A DNA stretch of 64,000 nt, taken from positions 124,001 to 188,000 of the forward strand of contig CM114271.1 of NCBI GenBank assembly GCA_050084515.1. The letters run 5' to 3'. The notes beneath the pieces are model-generated. The model worked only from the letters and a program-made list of their open reading frames with translations. It was not told the origin of the DNA and did no database searches. Position numbers and translations under genes: made by a program. Below are positions 1 through 10,530 of this stretch, in pieces (the first letter of the stretch is position 1; every line of letters begins with the position of its first letter). The stretch is from Blasia pusilla. Its lineage: Eukaryota > Marchantiophyta > Marchantiopsida > Blasiales.

Positions 1-360
1 TATTTTTTTAATTGTTATATTTTGACGCATTCTTACTAGTAATATAGATATAAACTGCTTTTCCTCCCAAACGTTTAATCCTATTTCAACCCCTAAGCGC
101 CGGCGTCCAATGCTTGCTTCTCCGACCAGCGTCCGGGGAGAATAGGGTTTAAGGTTGACGTAACCGTTTCAATTTCTAAAAGCCGGCTAGATAGCCAACT
201 GGGATTAGAAAACTTCAACATAAATTCCGGGAGAAACTAGCAAGACCTGTCTCCGACTGCTTGAGGCAAGACCCTCCCCCTAGACCCTATCTCTTAGGCC
301 GATCTTAAACGTAATACTACTGTGGCTCATTCCACTCAACATGCCAATCATGGGAGGCCT

Positions 361-3052
361 TCAATACAACAACGCCTTCGATGAAGTCTACTTTTGGTGC
401 AGGTTGGTGAGTTTTCACGTGCAGCTCGAGCATTGGGTCCTCTTTCTCCGACGATTCCAAGTGCGGAAAAAGTGGCTCTCTTAGAAGCTCTTCATCCTCC
501 TTCAAGTGGCGATGCTCCATCTTTTGTGGAAGACTATACAACGGACCTTGACTTGAAGCTTGACTTGGAGGTTTTCACAAGGGCTTTTCTGCATACTCCT
601 CGCTTATCAGCAAGCGGGCTATCAGGGATGGTTTTGAGCATCTCCGCGATTGCTTTATCCCAGCAAATTCAGCAAGTGGCTTTGTCTCTCTATATAAGGT
701 GTGTGCACATATGGCGGCAGGTCGTCTCCCATTCTCTATCTCTAGGCTCTTAGGAGCTTGTTGTTTGTGGGCTATGGATAAGCCTCCTTTAGGTGTGCAA
801 CCTTTGGCTATTGGAGAGGTTTTATATCGCTTGGTTAGTCAATCCCTATGCTTGCAATTACGTCCTCACTTTAGTGCCCACTTATTTCCTCATCAATTTG
901 GAGTGGCAACTCCTAGAGGTTGTGGGTGTGGTGCATGGGATTCGCTCCACTCTTGATATTCATCGAGATTGGGTAGCAATTCAAGTCGATGTGGCTAACG
1001 CATTCAATTTAGTTTCTCATGCAGCCATCTTTGAGGAGTTCGTTGTGCAAGAGGACAACTTGCAAGCCTCATTCCATTTGCTTGCTCCTTCTATGTCGAT
1101 GATACGCCCATTATCTATTCCCATCATGCTACTGGGAATATAGTATTCTACAATCGGATGATCCCATGGGGGCCCAGTCTTTGCCATTGGCCATTTTCGT
1201 GCCCTTCGAGCATCAGCGCAAGCATTTCCATCTTGTCTTTTCCTTCTATTTGCTGATGACACTCACATTATAGGTCCTCCTTCTGAAGTGGTTCCTGCTT
1301 ATACCCATTTTGTGGAGCAACTCTCTTTCTTAAACCTTAAAGCCCAACCTAGTAAATGTGGAGTATGGTCTCCTTCATGCCTTCCCTCAACATTCATCCC
1401 ACCTACTCCTGATTTTCCCATCTACATTGAAGGGGTTAGAGTTCTTGGGGTCCCAATTGGCTTCATCGACTATGTCTCAAAGTTCTTCGATGAGACCCTT
1501 TTGAAAGACATGAAATGGCTTAATTTGTTACCTCATCTAGGGGATCCCCAAGTGGCATATGGGATTCTCTCCCAATATTTTCTACAATGTCCTTCCTACC
1601 TTCTTCGCACTTGTCCTCGCACTTCAAGGTTCTTACATCGGTTGGCCTCTTTTGATGCTTCTATCTTGGCAACTTTTGGTCAACTTCTTGGCCTGAATAC
1701 CTTTGAGGGAGAGGATGGTGTCTTTGTTTCACGACAAGCTATCTTGCCTATTTCTTTTGGAGGGGTGGGACTGTCCTCCACAGTCGTATCTGCTCCCGCA
1801 GCCTTTTTGGGGAGTTGGGCGTTGGTAGCACCGATTATGGCTTCAAGGTTTCTCCAAGGAGATATACTTATCTTGATGGATCATATCGCCCATGTAGAGG
1901 AGGGAGACTTCTTATTTCAACAATAACTGAGATCTGCCCGAGCTCTTCTTCCTCTTGCTACACAAGCAATTCTACCCCCTTTTAGTCAATTGATTACGGA
2001 AGGGCTTGATCAACTTCAAGAGCATATCTCCGAGAATCTGCATCAAATCAACTTTTCCAGCATTCTCTCCGAGGCATCCTCTGAAGCTAATTGAGCTCGT
2101 CTCGTTCATGTCGAGTACCGGAGCGGGGCGTGGCTTTCTTGCAAATCCTTTTATTCTTCCATTTTGTCTTCCTCGAAGTATAATCTCCAGCTTTGCGGTT
2201 ACTTCTCGGACTTCCCCATCCTTCTCTCTTAGATGTGTCAAATTGTGTATGTGGGGATCCCATTGATGCCAAGGGTATCCATATTCTCCGATGTGCATAT
2301 GGTGGAGAACGAACGGCCATACAAGATGCGATTAGAGAGGAGGTAGCATCGGTGGCTCATAATGCAAGATACACCGTTGGGCAAGAGCACCTCCACGTCC
2401 TACCTTCAACCACACAAGCAACCTCTCCTCGGAGAGTGGATCTTGTTATGTCTCAAGGTGGATTCCGGACACTAGGTGATGTGGTGGTTGGTGATCCAAC
2501 ACGTTATGACTTGGTGTGTCGAACCGCACATACCAAAGGTTTGACGGCCGAAGTTGCAGCAAGAATGAAGGAGTTAAGTTATGCCTAGACACGCGAGTGA
2601 TGGATTTATTCCTTTAGCAGTGGAAGTATTCGGTCATTTACATGTGTCTTTTGATACTTTCCTAAAAACATGTTCTTACCACTCCCTCAAGAATCATCAC
2701 CTTGCCCCTTACCTCTCGAGTAGCTACTACTTATTTTTGGCAATGCATCTCAGTGGCCTTACAACGTGCATAAGCCTTGGCATTGATACATTGTGCAGAG
2801 GTGGTGAGGGGTCGCTCGCCTTGTCGTCCATTCACGTCTGACCAACCACTGGTGTTCTTGTGAGATTTGTCTTAGGCTATCAATCGTGTAGCTCATTGAG
2901 CCGGTGTTTGCGTTGGCTTGTTGCCATTTTCTTTTTCATTCTTGTATGCATTTTTTGACTCCTCTTTTGAGTTGTTATTACCTTTCTTTGTCCTCTTCTC
3001 ACGTTTATTTTATAATAAAGTGGATATATCTTTAATGATGTTGTTTAGAAAA
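361..3052 (+). mobile_element. LINE-A: decayed non-LTR retrotransposon with endonuclease-type C-terminus
   Basis: This is one long degenerate reverse-transcriptase element. Conceptual translation shifts frame several times but follows the order of LINE-B below. An upstream segment (about 394-760) contains FSRAARALGP. The RT finger region (about 800-950) contains PLAIGEVLYRLVS and HQFGVATPRG. RT motif A is QVDVANAFN (about 985-1011) and motif C is FADDTHIIG (about 1249-1275). A thumb-like segment follows (1288-1926). A C-terminal CCHC-like finger starting CVCGDP lies near 2240, followed by a module with RRVDLVM and GDVVVGDP and ending in FIPLAVEVFG. The 3' part (2840-3052) is T-rich. Frameshifts and stops make it non-functional. 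It is known that elements with a C-terminal restriction-like nuclease lack an N-terminal APE nuclease. Placing this one there is an inference from motif order. Confidence 0.72.
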
Positions 3053-3234
3053 TTGATGACACGCGGACCTTTCGTGCGTGACCACGCGTCAATTGGAGTC
3101 AATCCGTGAATGACAAAGAAGCAGGTAAGCCTTGTGTACGGGTGACGGATCTAAAGTTGATAGGCATGGGAACTACGACCATCTTTGCCAACTCAAGCAG
3201 TATAAAGCTTAGGTCGCGTCACCCACGCACGATC
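3053..3234 (+). promoter_or_regulatory. Orphaned distal upstream region of MiAMP1-like gene 1
   Basis: This stretch matches the region about 350-500 bp upstream of MiAMP1-like genes 2 and 3. Shared landmarks are the GACGCGGxCC...CACGCGTCAATT block, TGACAAAGAAGC, and the CTCAAGC..TA pattern, which occur at 12,096-12,250 and 26,313-26,420. In gene 1 the match stops at about 3234 and resumes at about 6955, so roughly 3.7 kb of LINE-derived DNA has been inserted in between. No protein is encoded. Whether it still affects gene 1 expression is unknown. Confidence 0.6.
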
Positions 3235-3285
3235 CAAATATAAAACTTAAAAGGAAAGGGGATGGAAACCCATCAGGATACAAGA
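3233..3285 (-). repeat. LINE 3' tail on the minus strand, left boundary of inserted block
   Basis: The segment AATATAAAACTTAA followed by GGGGATGGAAACCCATCAGG reads, on the other strand, as the tail seen in a LINE 3' end near 47,430-47,480 (CCTGATGG..TTTTCCATCC...TATTAAAGT). A nearly identical copy in the same orientation lies at 6,845-6,895, so the two bracket the LINE-B insertion. Confidence 0.55.
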
Positions 3286-3990
3286 CAACAAGACGAGAAT
3301 TCGATGAGAGAGAAGGAACAATGTGGATCCAACTACCTACCATTCCCGACGTCCCAATCGGGTGGGAGTCGGGCTTCAGTCGGCGATGGAAACGAGGATT
3401 GTAGGCAGGGCAGAGTCCACCCTGAGCTGCAATAGACCGTTCAGTCATGAATCCTACGATTTGGAGGAGACGGGAGGGCGCGGCGAAGCTTTACGGGATG
3501 GCGGCGGGGATGGGAAGGAGATTGATAGTGGGATGGAGGATGGAGGAGGTCGTGTGTTATATCAAAACGGAGATACCGACTTCCTCTATGTTTTGATCCG
3601 TAGCGTCAATCTTCTAGTGAAGTATTTTTCAGTTTATTTTGTTTTGTAGAGTTTTGTTGTTTTAGGGTTTCTCATTTAGGTATTAGGGTCCTCTTTGTTG
3701 TCTCGTTTTGTTGTAATGCTTTGAATGTTTCCAAGACAACTCATGTTGTTATTCCACACCACCCTTTTTTTTTTTCTCTTTGTCCTTATTCTGTAGCCAC
3801 ACACGTTCCTCCTTCACGTTTGACCCATATTTTTCTCCCTTATCCCACTCTATTCCCATCTATTTTTTCCATCTATTATTTTTCCATATCACTAGTACCT
3901 CCATACTATCTCTACATTATTTGGGAAGGAGTTGGGCCATATGTCATAGGTGAAGATGGTAGATGAGAGTTCATACTAGGGAGAGCATTT
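3286..3990. other. Stretch without a recognised gene between LINE tail and LINE-B
   Basis: The first 300 bp are purine-rich and GC-rich and hold a short open frame with no recognisable motif. The rest is T-rich low-complexity DNA. It may be non-coding sequence carried along with the LINE insertions. Nothing here supports a gene. Confidence 0.4.
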
Positions 3991-4174
3991 CCGTGGACGG
4001 GAAGAGAGTCGATTACCATTAGGGCGGTTGAATGGGGGTTGTGGGGCGGATTTTGGTGGGGTTTGTCTCTCGAGTTTGAGGGAGGGGGTCATGTTCTCTT
4101 CTTGGTGAGAGGTGTCCGTGCCTCGACCCGCATCGGCCCCTTGCGTAGGGGCTCGTGGGTCATCTAGCTAGGAT

Positions 4175-4876
4175 ATGAAATGCCCTTGTTGTCCCGAATT
4201 CTTCGCTTTTTCTGGAATTCGGAACCATTTAGGGGCTGAACATCCTCACTTTGATAGATTCGGATGGGTGGTTTCTCCAATCGATCATGGATGCTCACCG
4301 GTGCTTCATGCATCATCGCCCCCTCCCGAGGCATGGGAGTGGTTGAGGTCCCACCTTGGCAGCATCTTTGAGACCCGTTTTCCCTTCCCGAGGTTGTTTC
4401 ATAGGATTCCCCCTTGCTATTTGGGATGAGCTTTGCCACTCTTTCCTCCTTCCCTTATCTAGGATCGCACTTGATCCTATGGATGAGCTCTCGTGGTATC
4501 TACTACCTCTCCTTCCACGATGGTATCTTCACTATACCCGAGGAGGGAAGGCTGGCCATAGAGAGGTTGTGGCCCGATTGCGGCGCTTCCGAGGAGGTGA
4601 TTGGGAGTCTCTGCAGAGTGAGTTCGTGGCATATGCTAGAGGTAGCACTCCACGTGGTTTCCCAATAGATGATCTTGTAGCTCCCAGATTGCGACGATGT
4701 AGGAGACTTGGGCGAGCCAGGGAGTACTCGCGAGCGGCTCGTGCGCTCCGCCCTATGGATATGGCTCCTCCTTCTGCTGTTACCATCGACGCCCTCCGGA
4801 GGCTACACCCTCGTCTAGTGGTTGACATCAAACAACATTTGTACATGACTTCCATCCTGACACGACCTTATGCCTA
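4175..4876 (+). pseudogene. LINE-B N-terminal part: C2H2 zinc finger and linker, frameshifted
   Basis: Starting from the ATG at 4175 the reading frame begins MKCPCCPEFFAFSGIRNHLG and continues with AEHPH, giving paired cysteines followed by two histidines. This is a nucleic-acid-binding zinc finger of the kind found at the N-terminus of R2/NeSL-type elements. At least one frameshift (around 4430-4500) moves the reading to a frame rich in arginine (RLRRFRGGDW, RRCRRLGRAR), also seen in LINE-A as FSRAARAL. The frame closes at a TAG near 4876. The finger would help recognise target DNA or element RNA; that role is inferred from family knowledge. Confidence 0.6.
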
Positions 4877-5785
4877 GACCCATCCCTCTTTCCACGGGCA
4901 CTTGGGCGTTCCCCTAGGATAGTAGCTGGAGGGTTGTCCGGTATGATGTACGAACACCTTGGTGATTTCTTTCCCTCCGAGGACTCTGCTAGCGGCTTTT
5001 TTGAGTTGCTTCAGGTTGCCTCTCACCTAGCTCATGGGAGAGTTCCAACAGTAGTAGCCCAGGTATTGGGGGCGGGGCGACTTTTGGCATAATCGAAGGA
5101 GGGTGGAGGGATCCGTCCGATTGCCATAGGGGAGGTGCTCTTGCGGTTGGTGAGTTGCACTATCGCTTTGCAGTTCCGTGAGGCTTTCCAGTCACATCTG
5201 AGTCCGCACTAGTTCGGAGTTGCTACGTGAGCTGGTTGTGAGGCTGTAGCCTTAGGTTTGAGGGCTTGTTTAGATATACATCCCAAGTGGGTGGTTCTCC
5301 AAGTTGATGTGGAGAACGCCTTTAACTCACTGTATCGGGCAGCTATCTTCACGGAGCTGAGAGACGCAAGGGGTCCCATAGCGAGCCTGATTCCCTTCGT
5401 GCATGCTTTTTATGGGGCTCCCTCGGCTCTCTATTTTCACCACGGTAGGTTCGAGGAGGAGGTCACGGTCTTGGAGTCTGCTATTGGGACGCGTCAGGGT
5501 GATCCCTTGGGTGGTGCATTGTTTGCTTTGGCTCATTATCTAGCAGTTCTTTCTACTGTGGAGGCTTTCGTGGGTTGCATTTTCCCTTCTTTGGCACATG
5601 ATACTCACATTGTCGGCCCTGGAGACTTGGTTGTTCCTGCATTTCAGCACTTTTCAGCACAGTTGGCACACATCGGCCTTGCGGTGAAGGTGGGAAAGTG
5701 CAAGGCATGGTCTTCATTAGGCTTGTCAGCATATATTCATTTACCCGACGGTATTTTGACACCTGCTCAAGGGCTTCGCGTCTAG
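4877..5785 (+). pseudogene. LINE-B reverse transcriptase domain, inactivated
   Basis: Fingers read GGLSGMMYEHLGDFF, then GGIRPIAIGEVLLRLVS, then the FGVAT segment with stops on either side. Palm motif A is VVLQVDVENAFNS (about 5290-5330). Motif B is GTRQGDPLGGALF (about 5487-5525). The motif C position reads FPSLAHDTHIVG (about 5583-5618), where LINE-A has FADDTHIIG, so the first catalytic aspartate has become histidine. A stop follows LRV at 5783. Both the missing aspartate and four internal stops rule out activity. Assignment to a reverse transcriptase is firm. Confidence 0.85.
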
Positions 5786-5810
5786 GGAGTCCCACTCGGG
5801 AGCCAAGACT

Positions 5811-6672
5811 TTGTATCGAGTTTTATGGCGGCGGCTCTTACCCGGACGAGGATATCCCCATGGAGGTTCGGGCCCGTATTCGCTCTTGCTCCGGAAAGGG
5901 GGCAGGCTCATGGGTGGGGGCTCGTCCCCTAATCCCGGTTTTCCGCATCGCACCACTTACCTACACTACAGCGATGAGGTTCCGACTGGGCCTGCCCCAA
6001 CCAACGGGGGTTGGTTCGACACATTGCGAGTGTTGCTGGAGTCTGGATCCACTTGGTGTGCATTTGGCACGATGTCCAGTTGGGGGTGAGAGGATAGCCA
6101 CTCACGATGCAGTGCGGGATATTATGTTCTCTATTGCTCGGGAGAGTGGATTCCATGTACAAAGAGAGAGGCACTACTCCATACAAGATTCCCTTATCCG
6201 TGCTGATCTCTACATGACGAGGGAGTCTGAGGTGGTGGTAGCGGATGTTGTAGTGACGGATCCTATGCGGGAGGCGGTGCGAGCCCAAGTGGTAGCACAA
6301 GGAAGATTGCTACAAGGAGCGGCGGCGGCGGTCAAGAAGACCCACATTTATAGTCGACTTCATGACAGACATCGATTTATCCCCCTAGCCATTGAAATGT
6401 ACGGGGCGATGGGGGAGAGGATTGACTCGTTCCTTACGGATTGCGCCCATCATCTCCAGTCAAGAAATGGATTGTCCTTAGCCACTGCGATATTTTATTG
6501 TAGGCAACGGGTCTCCATAACTTTGCAGCGCGCCCAGGAAAATGGGCTTTTGCGGCGGGCTCAGGCGGCGGTTGGAGACGCCAATGCTAGAGGCCCACTT
6601 AGTAGGAATCATAGTTCTCTAAGTCTAGGTTTTGTTGATATTGTCTATGCTGTTGGTGATTTTGGTGGTTAG
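5811..6672 (+). pseudogene. LINE-B C-terminal finger and restriction-like endonuclease module
   Basis: A long open stretch. It holds a CCHC-like finger (HCECCWSLDPLGVHLARC, near 6030-6080), then GGERIATHDAVRD, then IRADLYM, VVVADVVVTDP, a lysine (VKKTH) and FIPLAIEMYGAMGERIDSFL. This acidic-acidic-lysine-glutamate layout resembles the PD-(D/E)XK nuclease that follows the RT in R2-like elements, which nicks target DNA for target-primed reverse transcription. The frame is open to a TAG at 6670 but is cut off from a working RT by stops and the thumb deletion. The nuclease identity is inferred from motif order and element architecture. Confidence 0.6.
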
Positions 6673-6844
6673 AGGGAGGCCCCCTTCTTCTTTCTCCGGG
6701 CCGGGTTCCGTTGGGCATATGGGTTTCCCATCCTTTTTCTACATATATATTTTATTTCATCATGATTAAAAAAGGGGCATAAAGATACAAATAAGGGGCC
6801 ATAGAAAAAAAAAAAAAAAAAACCGAAGCCCCGAATATAAGGTC

Positions 6845-6895
6845 CGAATATAAAACTTAATAGAAAAGGGATGGAAACCCATCAGATACATAGAA
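6845..6895 (-). repeat. LINE 3' tail on the minus strand, right boundary of inserted block
   Basis: It nearly matches 3,233-3,285 (GGTCCGAATATAAAACTTAA, then GGGATGGAAACCCATCAG). The pair suggests that LINE-B and the preceding 700 bp sit between two copies of the same minus-strand LINE tail, either by nested insertion or recombination between tails. Confidence 0.5.
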
Positions 6896-7136
6896 TAAGA
6901 AGACAGAAGGACGTCCCCTAGAAGAGACCTCCCCTAACGACCAAAATCACCGATCTACCCGGAGTTGCTTGCTTGGACTCCATCACAGTCATCAGACGCG
7001 TGACTGACGGACGCTTCAGGCTGTGGGGGGTATTATATGGACAGGTTCTAAGCCTAGAAATTTGGATGAACAGGTCATGGGGTTCGAAAGTCAATTTTGA
7101 CCGATCACACGGACGCCAATACGCATAGCTCCACAG

Positions 7137-7144
7137 TTTATAAG
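7137..7144 (+). promoter_or_regulatory. TATA box of MiAMP1-like gene 1
   Basis: TTTATAAG lies exactly 154 bp upstream of the ATG at 7291. The same octamer lies 154 bp upstream of the ATG in genes 2 and 3. Upstream, GTCAATTTTGACC contains TTGACC, a W-box core bound by WRKY factors in plants; in genes 2 and 3 this half reads TTGGCC. The W-box role is inferred. Confidence 0.6.
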
Positions 7145-7290
7145 CCCAGAGGCGAGCACTGCCTTTCACATCTCAAGCCGATCCCTCGAGAACGATCTAT
7201 CTCTCTGAGAACTTCATTTCTTCGCTAGATAACGCAATCCTTGCGATCGACTTACATTCTCTCATCGATCTCCAGCGCTAGCAGTCGATC

Positions 7291-7599
7291 ATGGCCATCT
7301 TACGAGTTCTCTGTGTGGCACTGCTACTCGCAGCATTGACCGAAGCTGCGAAGATTGAGACGTTCAATTCGGCCAGCTGTGATGGTAATCCTACCAACAC
7401 CTTCTTGGTGGGAGGCAATACCTGTCAAATATTCAATGACCAGGGCGCAGTTCGCATCACCGAAGTCAGCGGCGACACCCGAGTGTCCATCCATAACCAG
7501 CAGGATTGTGAGCAGTACAGTAGTGTGGCGCAAATCTATGGACCGGGCTGTGTTGTGCAAGGCAGAACCGCGCTGCGCGCCGTCTGGATTCAGGGTTGA
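7291..7599 (+). CDS. MiAMP1-like small secreted cysteine protein, gene 1
   Basis: An intronless 102-residue frame. Residues 1-20 (MAILRVLCVALLLAALTEAA) form a clean signal peptide. The mature part of about 82 residues has four cysteines. Features shared with MiAMP1-family antimicrobial proteins are the total length of 102, a first cysteine about 11 residues into the mature chain, an aromatic residue near the start (ETFN), the HNQQDC block, and the C-terminal AVWIQG where MiAMP1 and its pine relatives end in IFIQC or VFIQC. That family folds as a Greek-key beta-barrel and inhibits fungi. Membership is my inference from layout; no alignment score was available. It differs from gene 2 at only three nucleotides, including Leu for Phe at residue 40 (TFLVGG). 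Its 3' flank has diverged strongly. Confidence 0.75.
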   Translation: MAILRVLCVALLLAALTEAAKIETFNSASCDGNPTNTFLVGGNTCQIFNDQGAVRITEVSGDTRVSIHNQQDCEQYSSVAQIYGPGCVVQGRTALRAVWIQG

Positions 7600-8596
7600 A
7601 GAACTTAAGGTGTGGTACTTGCTGTCTGAATCGTATTGTCTGCGCTGCGCTTTTAGTTCCTTGACTAAAAGCGCTAAATGACTGCAACTCAACGTATCAC
7701 AGATTGTCTGCAAGACATGTATAGTTGCGCATGCTGTAGATAATTCTGCTCCCATCGTTTCTCTATTCTCACCATGCTCGAATCGGTTTGGATCCGTCAT
7801 TTCATGGATCGTTTGGTTGCGTGCAGGGCACAGTTGGGATCAAGTAAGCTGCGAGAAGTGCCGATATGCGACAAGAAACAAGGCAGATGTGTAGACCGTT
7901 CCATGGGCATGCACCAAGTTCGCAATGCAGCTGAACTTAGCGCTAAATCTCACAGATGACCTAGAACTTTCACACTCCATTCGAAGTCCTTTTCTTGTCG
8001 GCAAAGATGTAACTATTTTATGTGAATCTCCGCATGGGCTGGTCAAGCCGACATAAATAATATACAACCCAAGTATTCATATTCACACTTTCGTATGTGG
8101 CATGGTCGCACGCGTAGAACGCGAAAAGAAAAAGACTGGAGAACTTTGAAAGTTGTACAGACACATTTGAGTTTCATTTGGAAATTCTGTCATTGGGCTG
8201 AGCAGATTACCATGCATCATCGCACGCTGATGGCCAGCTGGCTTGTTCTCGAATCGCATGATCCTCAACTGTCAAATGACAACATAGGTAGAAACGGTGT
8301 CAAGGAAAATCAAATCAATCCTGGAAACTGCATGGAAAGGATCGGCTCTAACAAGTCAAAGTCAAGACATTCCGTTGAATAGCATCAGTTGTAATGAGAG
8401 CTCTGTCGACTAAGTTAAATTTGTGGCTATTATTCCTGATATAGCGGGGTTGGCACTCTTTAAGAAAGCTTGCTTTCATCTCCAGCTAGGCTTCCCAACA
8501 AGTTGGACTTGATCTACTGATTCTTCTTCTTTTTCTTCGTTGGTCACGGGCCTGACAAAACTTCCGAGTACTATCGTAGTATCCTGGCCCGGCATT

Positions 8597-8781
8597 TTTG
8601 TTTTGTTGAAGATCGCCTTCCAAGTTCTCAGTCTGGAATCTTGTTTCCGGCAGGGATATGTGACAAAACATCAGGGGAGCAGCAATTCATTTTGTTCAAG
8701 GTCGACTTCCAAGTTCTCCGTCTAGAATCTGGAAGTTTGTCTCCGACCGGGTTATGTGACAAAACATCGGGGAAGCAATAC
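8597..8781 (+). repeat. Two-unit tandem repeat of about 92 bp
   Basis: Unit 1 (about 8597-8687) and unit 2 (about 8688-8781) share CTTCCAAGTTCTC, GTCT.GAATCT, TATGTGACAAAACATC and GGGGA.GCA at matching spacing with substitutions and small indels. No gene is evident across it. Confidence 0.6.
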
Positions 8782-8789
8782 TTCAGTCT

Positions 8790-10200
8790 TAGAAGTGTTT
8801 TATTTCATCAAATGCATGTTCATGTAATGAACCGTAAAAACGGATCACTTTATGACATGAATTATGGTCAAAAAACATCCCACATACGTGTGAACTTTGA
8901 AGTTTTTCCTCTTACGCTCAATCCAAATATAGAATCCAAATCAACAATGTCCGGGAGAAGATTAGCTGCGATTCAAAGTTTAACTGTTCAACTTTGTATT
9001 AATATCTGTTTAGCCTGGAACGGCTTCGAAAATCTCGGGTTTGTAGAGACCGGAAATGTACCGGTTGTCACGAAAAAACTCCCCGGACACTGCTGTTCAA
9101 CGTAGAGCCACGGCTATCTATGGGTGTCGGCCTCACTGGGTGTCAACTTTGAATCTTTGAGCCGCACCTAGATTGCGACAACCTTAAAGTCGACGCCCGG
9201 TCGGGCAAGGTAAGATTCATAAGAATAGAGGAGGGTCGTCGACTATTATTGGTCTACTATTTTGTGTGAGGACTCAGTCACACTCTTTGTCTACGTAGTG
9301 TAAAGTGAACGTTGGTTTCGAATAGATGTGGACGTCAATTCATGGGAAAAACGTACTGCCCGGGCATACCAAACTTGGAAAGTACAAAATGAGGCAAAAG
9401 TGGGATTCATTGCATCGGATAACATAAGTCATTGGATAGAAGTAATATGCAGACATACAACAATAACAATACATATAACCGTGATACTGCCCTTAAGAGT
9501 TAGTTTCTTTCACGCATCTGGACTTCATTTTTCTCTTACATTAGTAAATCACCAAGCCTTCTTCTAGTTAACAGGATTTGGTTCATTATAGACAGCAGTG
9601 AGAAATGTCTTAATATTTGAAAAATGATTGTCACCGAGCCTGTCACTGTTTCAATTTGTAGTTTCAAAATGTGGCGAATATCAACGGTCGGTTCACAAAT
9701 CGTAAGTTTAAACTCTGAGAAATCGTAAGTTGAAAGTGTGAGAAATAGAAAGACTTCCGTATCTTGATGGGGTTGGTTAAGAACATGGTAATCCATGAAA
9801 GTCTGAATCTGAATATGACAAAATTGGAAGATATAGTACAAGACAAGGTGTAATACAAATTATAAAAGAAGAATATTCGGTTCATGATATAAGACCAGAC
9901 CTGAAATCGACCCATCAAGAGGAAATTCACTAGGGGCGACCATTTTTCTTCCCCGATATTTCTCAAAGATCACTCTTCACCTACTTCTTGACCTTAGTCA
10001 CCTTACTACTTGTCTCGTCGAAATTTCACCGCAACTACTATGATTTTCTACTCTATTTAATTCTTTTGTTATTTCCTGTTTCAATTTTTTGTTTTACGAA
10101 ATTTCTAAGTGGAACCGTAATTTGGTAGCTTTCAATAAAGAGGTTTGATTGACGGATCCCAACTCTTAACTTATTAATGTCCGCCATGATGATGAATATT
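8790..10200. other. Intergenic DNA without recognised gene
   Basis: No motif-bearing frame was found. A segment near 9040-9085 (ATGTACCGGTTGTCACGAAA, CTCCCCGGACA) resembles pieces near 11,355-11,410, so it may be part of a dispersed repeat. Around 9536-10,200 the DNA is AT-rich. Confidence 0.35.
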
Positions 10201-10204
10201 TCCG

Positions 10205-10530
10205 GTTTCGACGGGGCCCTACAAGGAGCGGCTGAGTTTATAATCGAATTCATGACAAACATCAATTTATCTTCCTAACCATTGAGATGTACCATAGAAA
10301 TGTACGAATTTCTACGAAATGTGGTTTGACTCGATCTTTACGAATTTCGCTCAACATCTCCGGTCCAAAAATGGGTTGTCCTTAACCACTCTATTCTTTA
10401 TTGTAGGGTCTCCATAGCTTTGGCAAATAGGCTTTTGGGAGAGGCGCACGCGGTTGGAGACGCCAATGCTGGAGGCCCACTTAGTAGTAGCTATAGTGCT
10501 CTAGGTCTTGCTGAACTTCCTTGTGTCTCT
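10205..10530 (+). pseudogene. LINE C-terminal fragment (LINE-B family)
   Basis: The order CTACAAGGAGCGGC, CGAATTCATGACA, ATCAATTTATC, CATTGAGATGTAC, GGGTTGTCCTTA, GGCTTTTG, and GTTGGAGACGCCAATGCTGG follows LINE-B between about 6310 and 6600, with many substitutions and small deletions. It is a truncated dead copy. Confidence 0.7.

Larger units (their letters stand above)
3991..6835 (+). mobile_element. LINE-B: best preserved endonuclease-type LINE, with poly(A) tail
   Basis: It runs from a GC-rich 5' leader (about 3991-4174) through a broken ORF (4175-6672) to a 3' UTR ending in an A-run (about 6807-6824). Order of parts: N-terminal C2H2-type zinc finger, basic linker, reverse transcriptase, CCHC finger, restriction-like endonuclease module. 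The ORF carries in-frame stops (about 4876, 5089, 5209, 5228 and 5783) and frameshifts near 4430-4500. A deletion removed the thumb between GVPLGSQDF and the C-terminal segment. It is therefore dead. Base composition is clearly more GC-rich than the surrounding intergenic DNA. Other pieces of the same family lie at 10.2, 25.2, 46.8 and 60.1 kb. Confidence 0.78.

Noticed and set aside
7324-7800. Long minus-strand frame overlapping MiAMP1-like gene 1
   Set aside because: It is the antisense shadow of the gene; equivalent frames occur opposite genes 2 and 3, and no motif is present.
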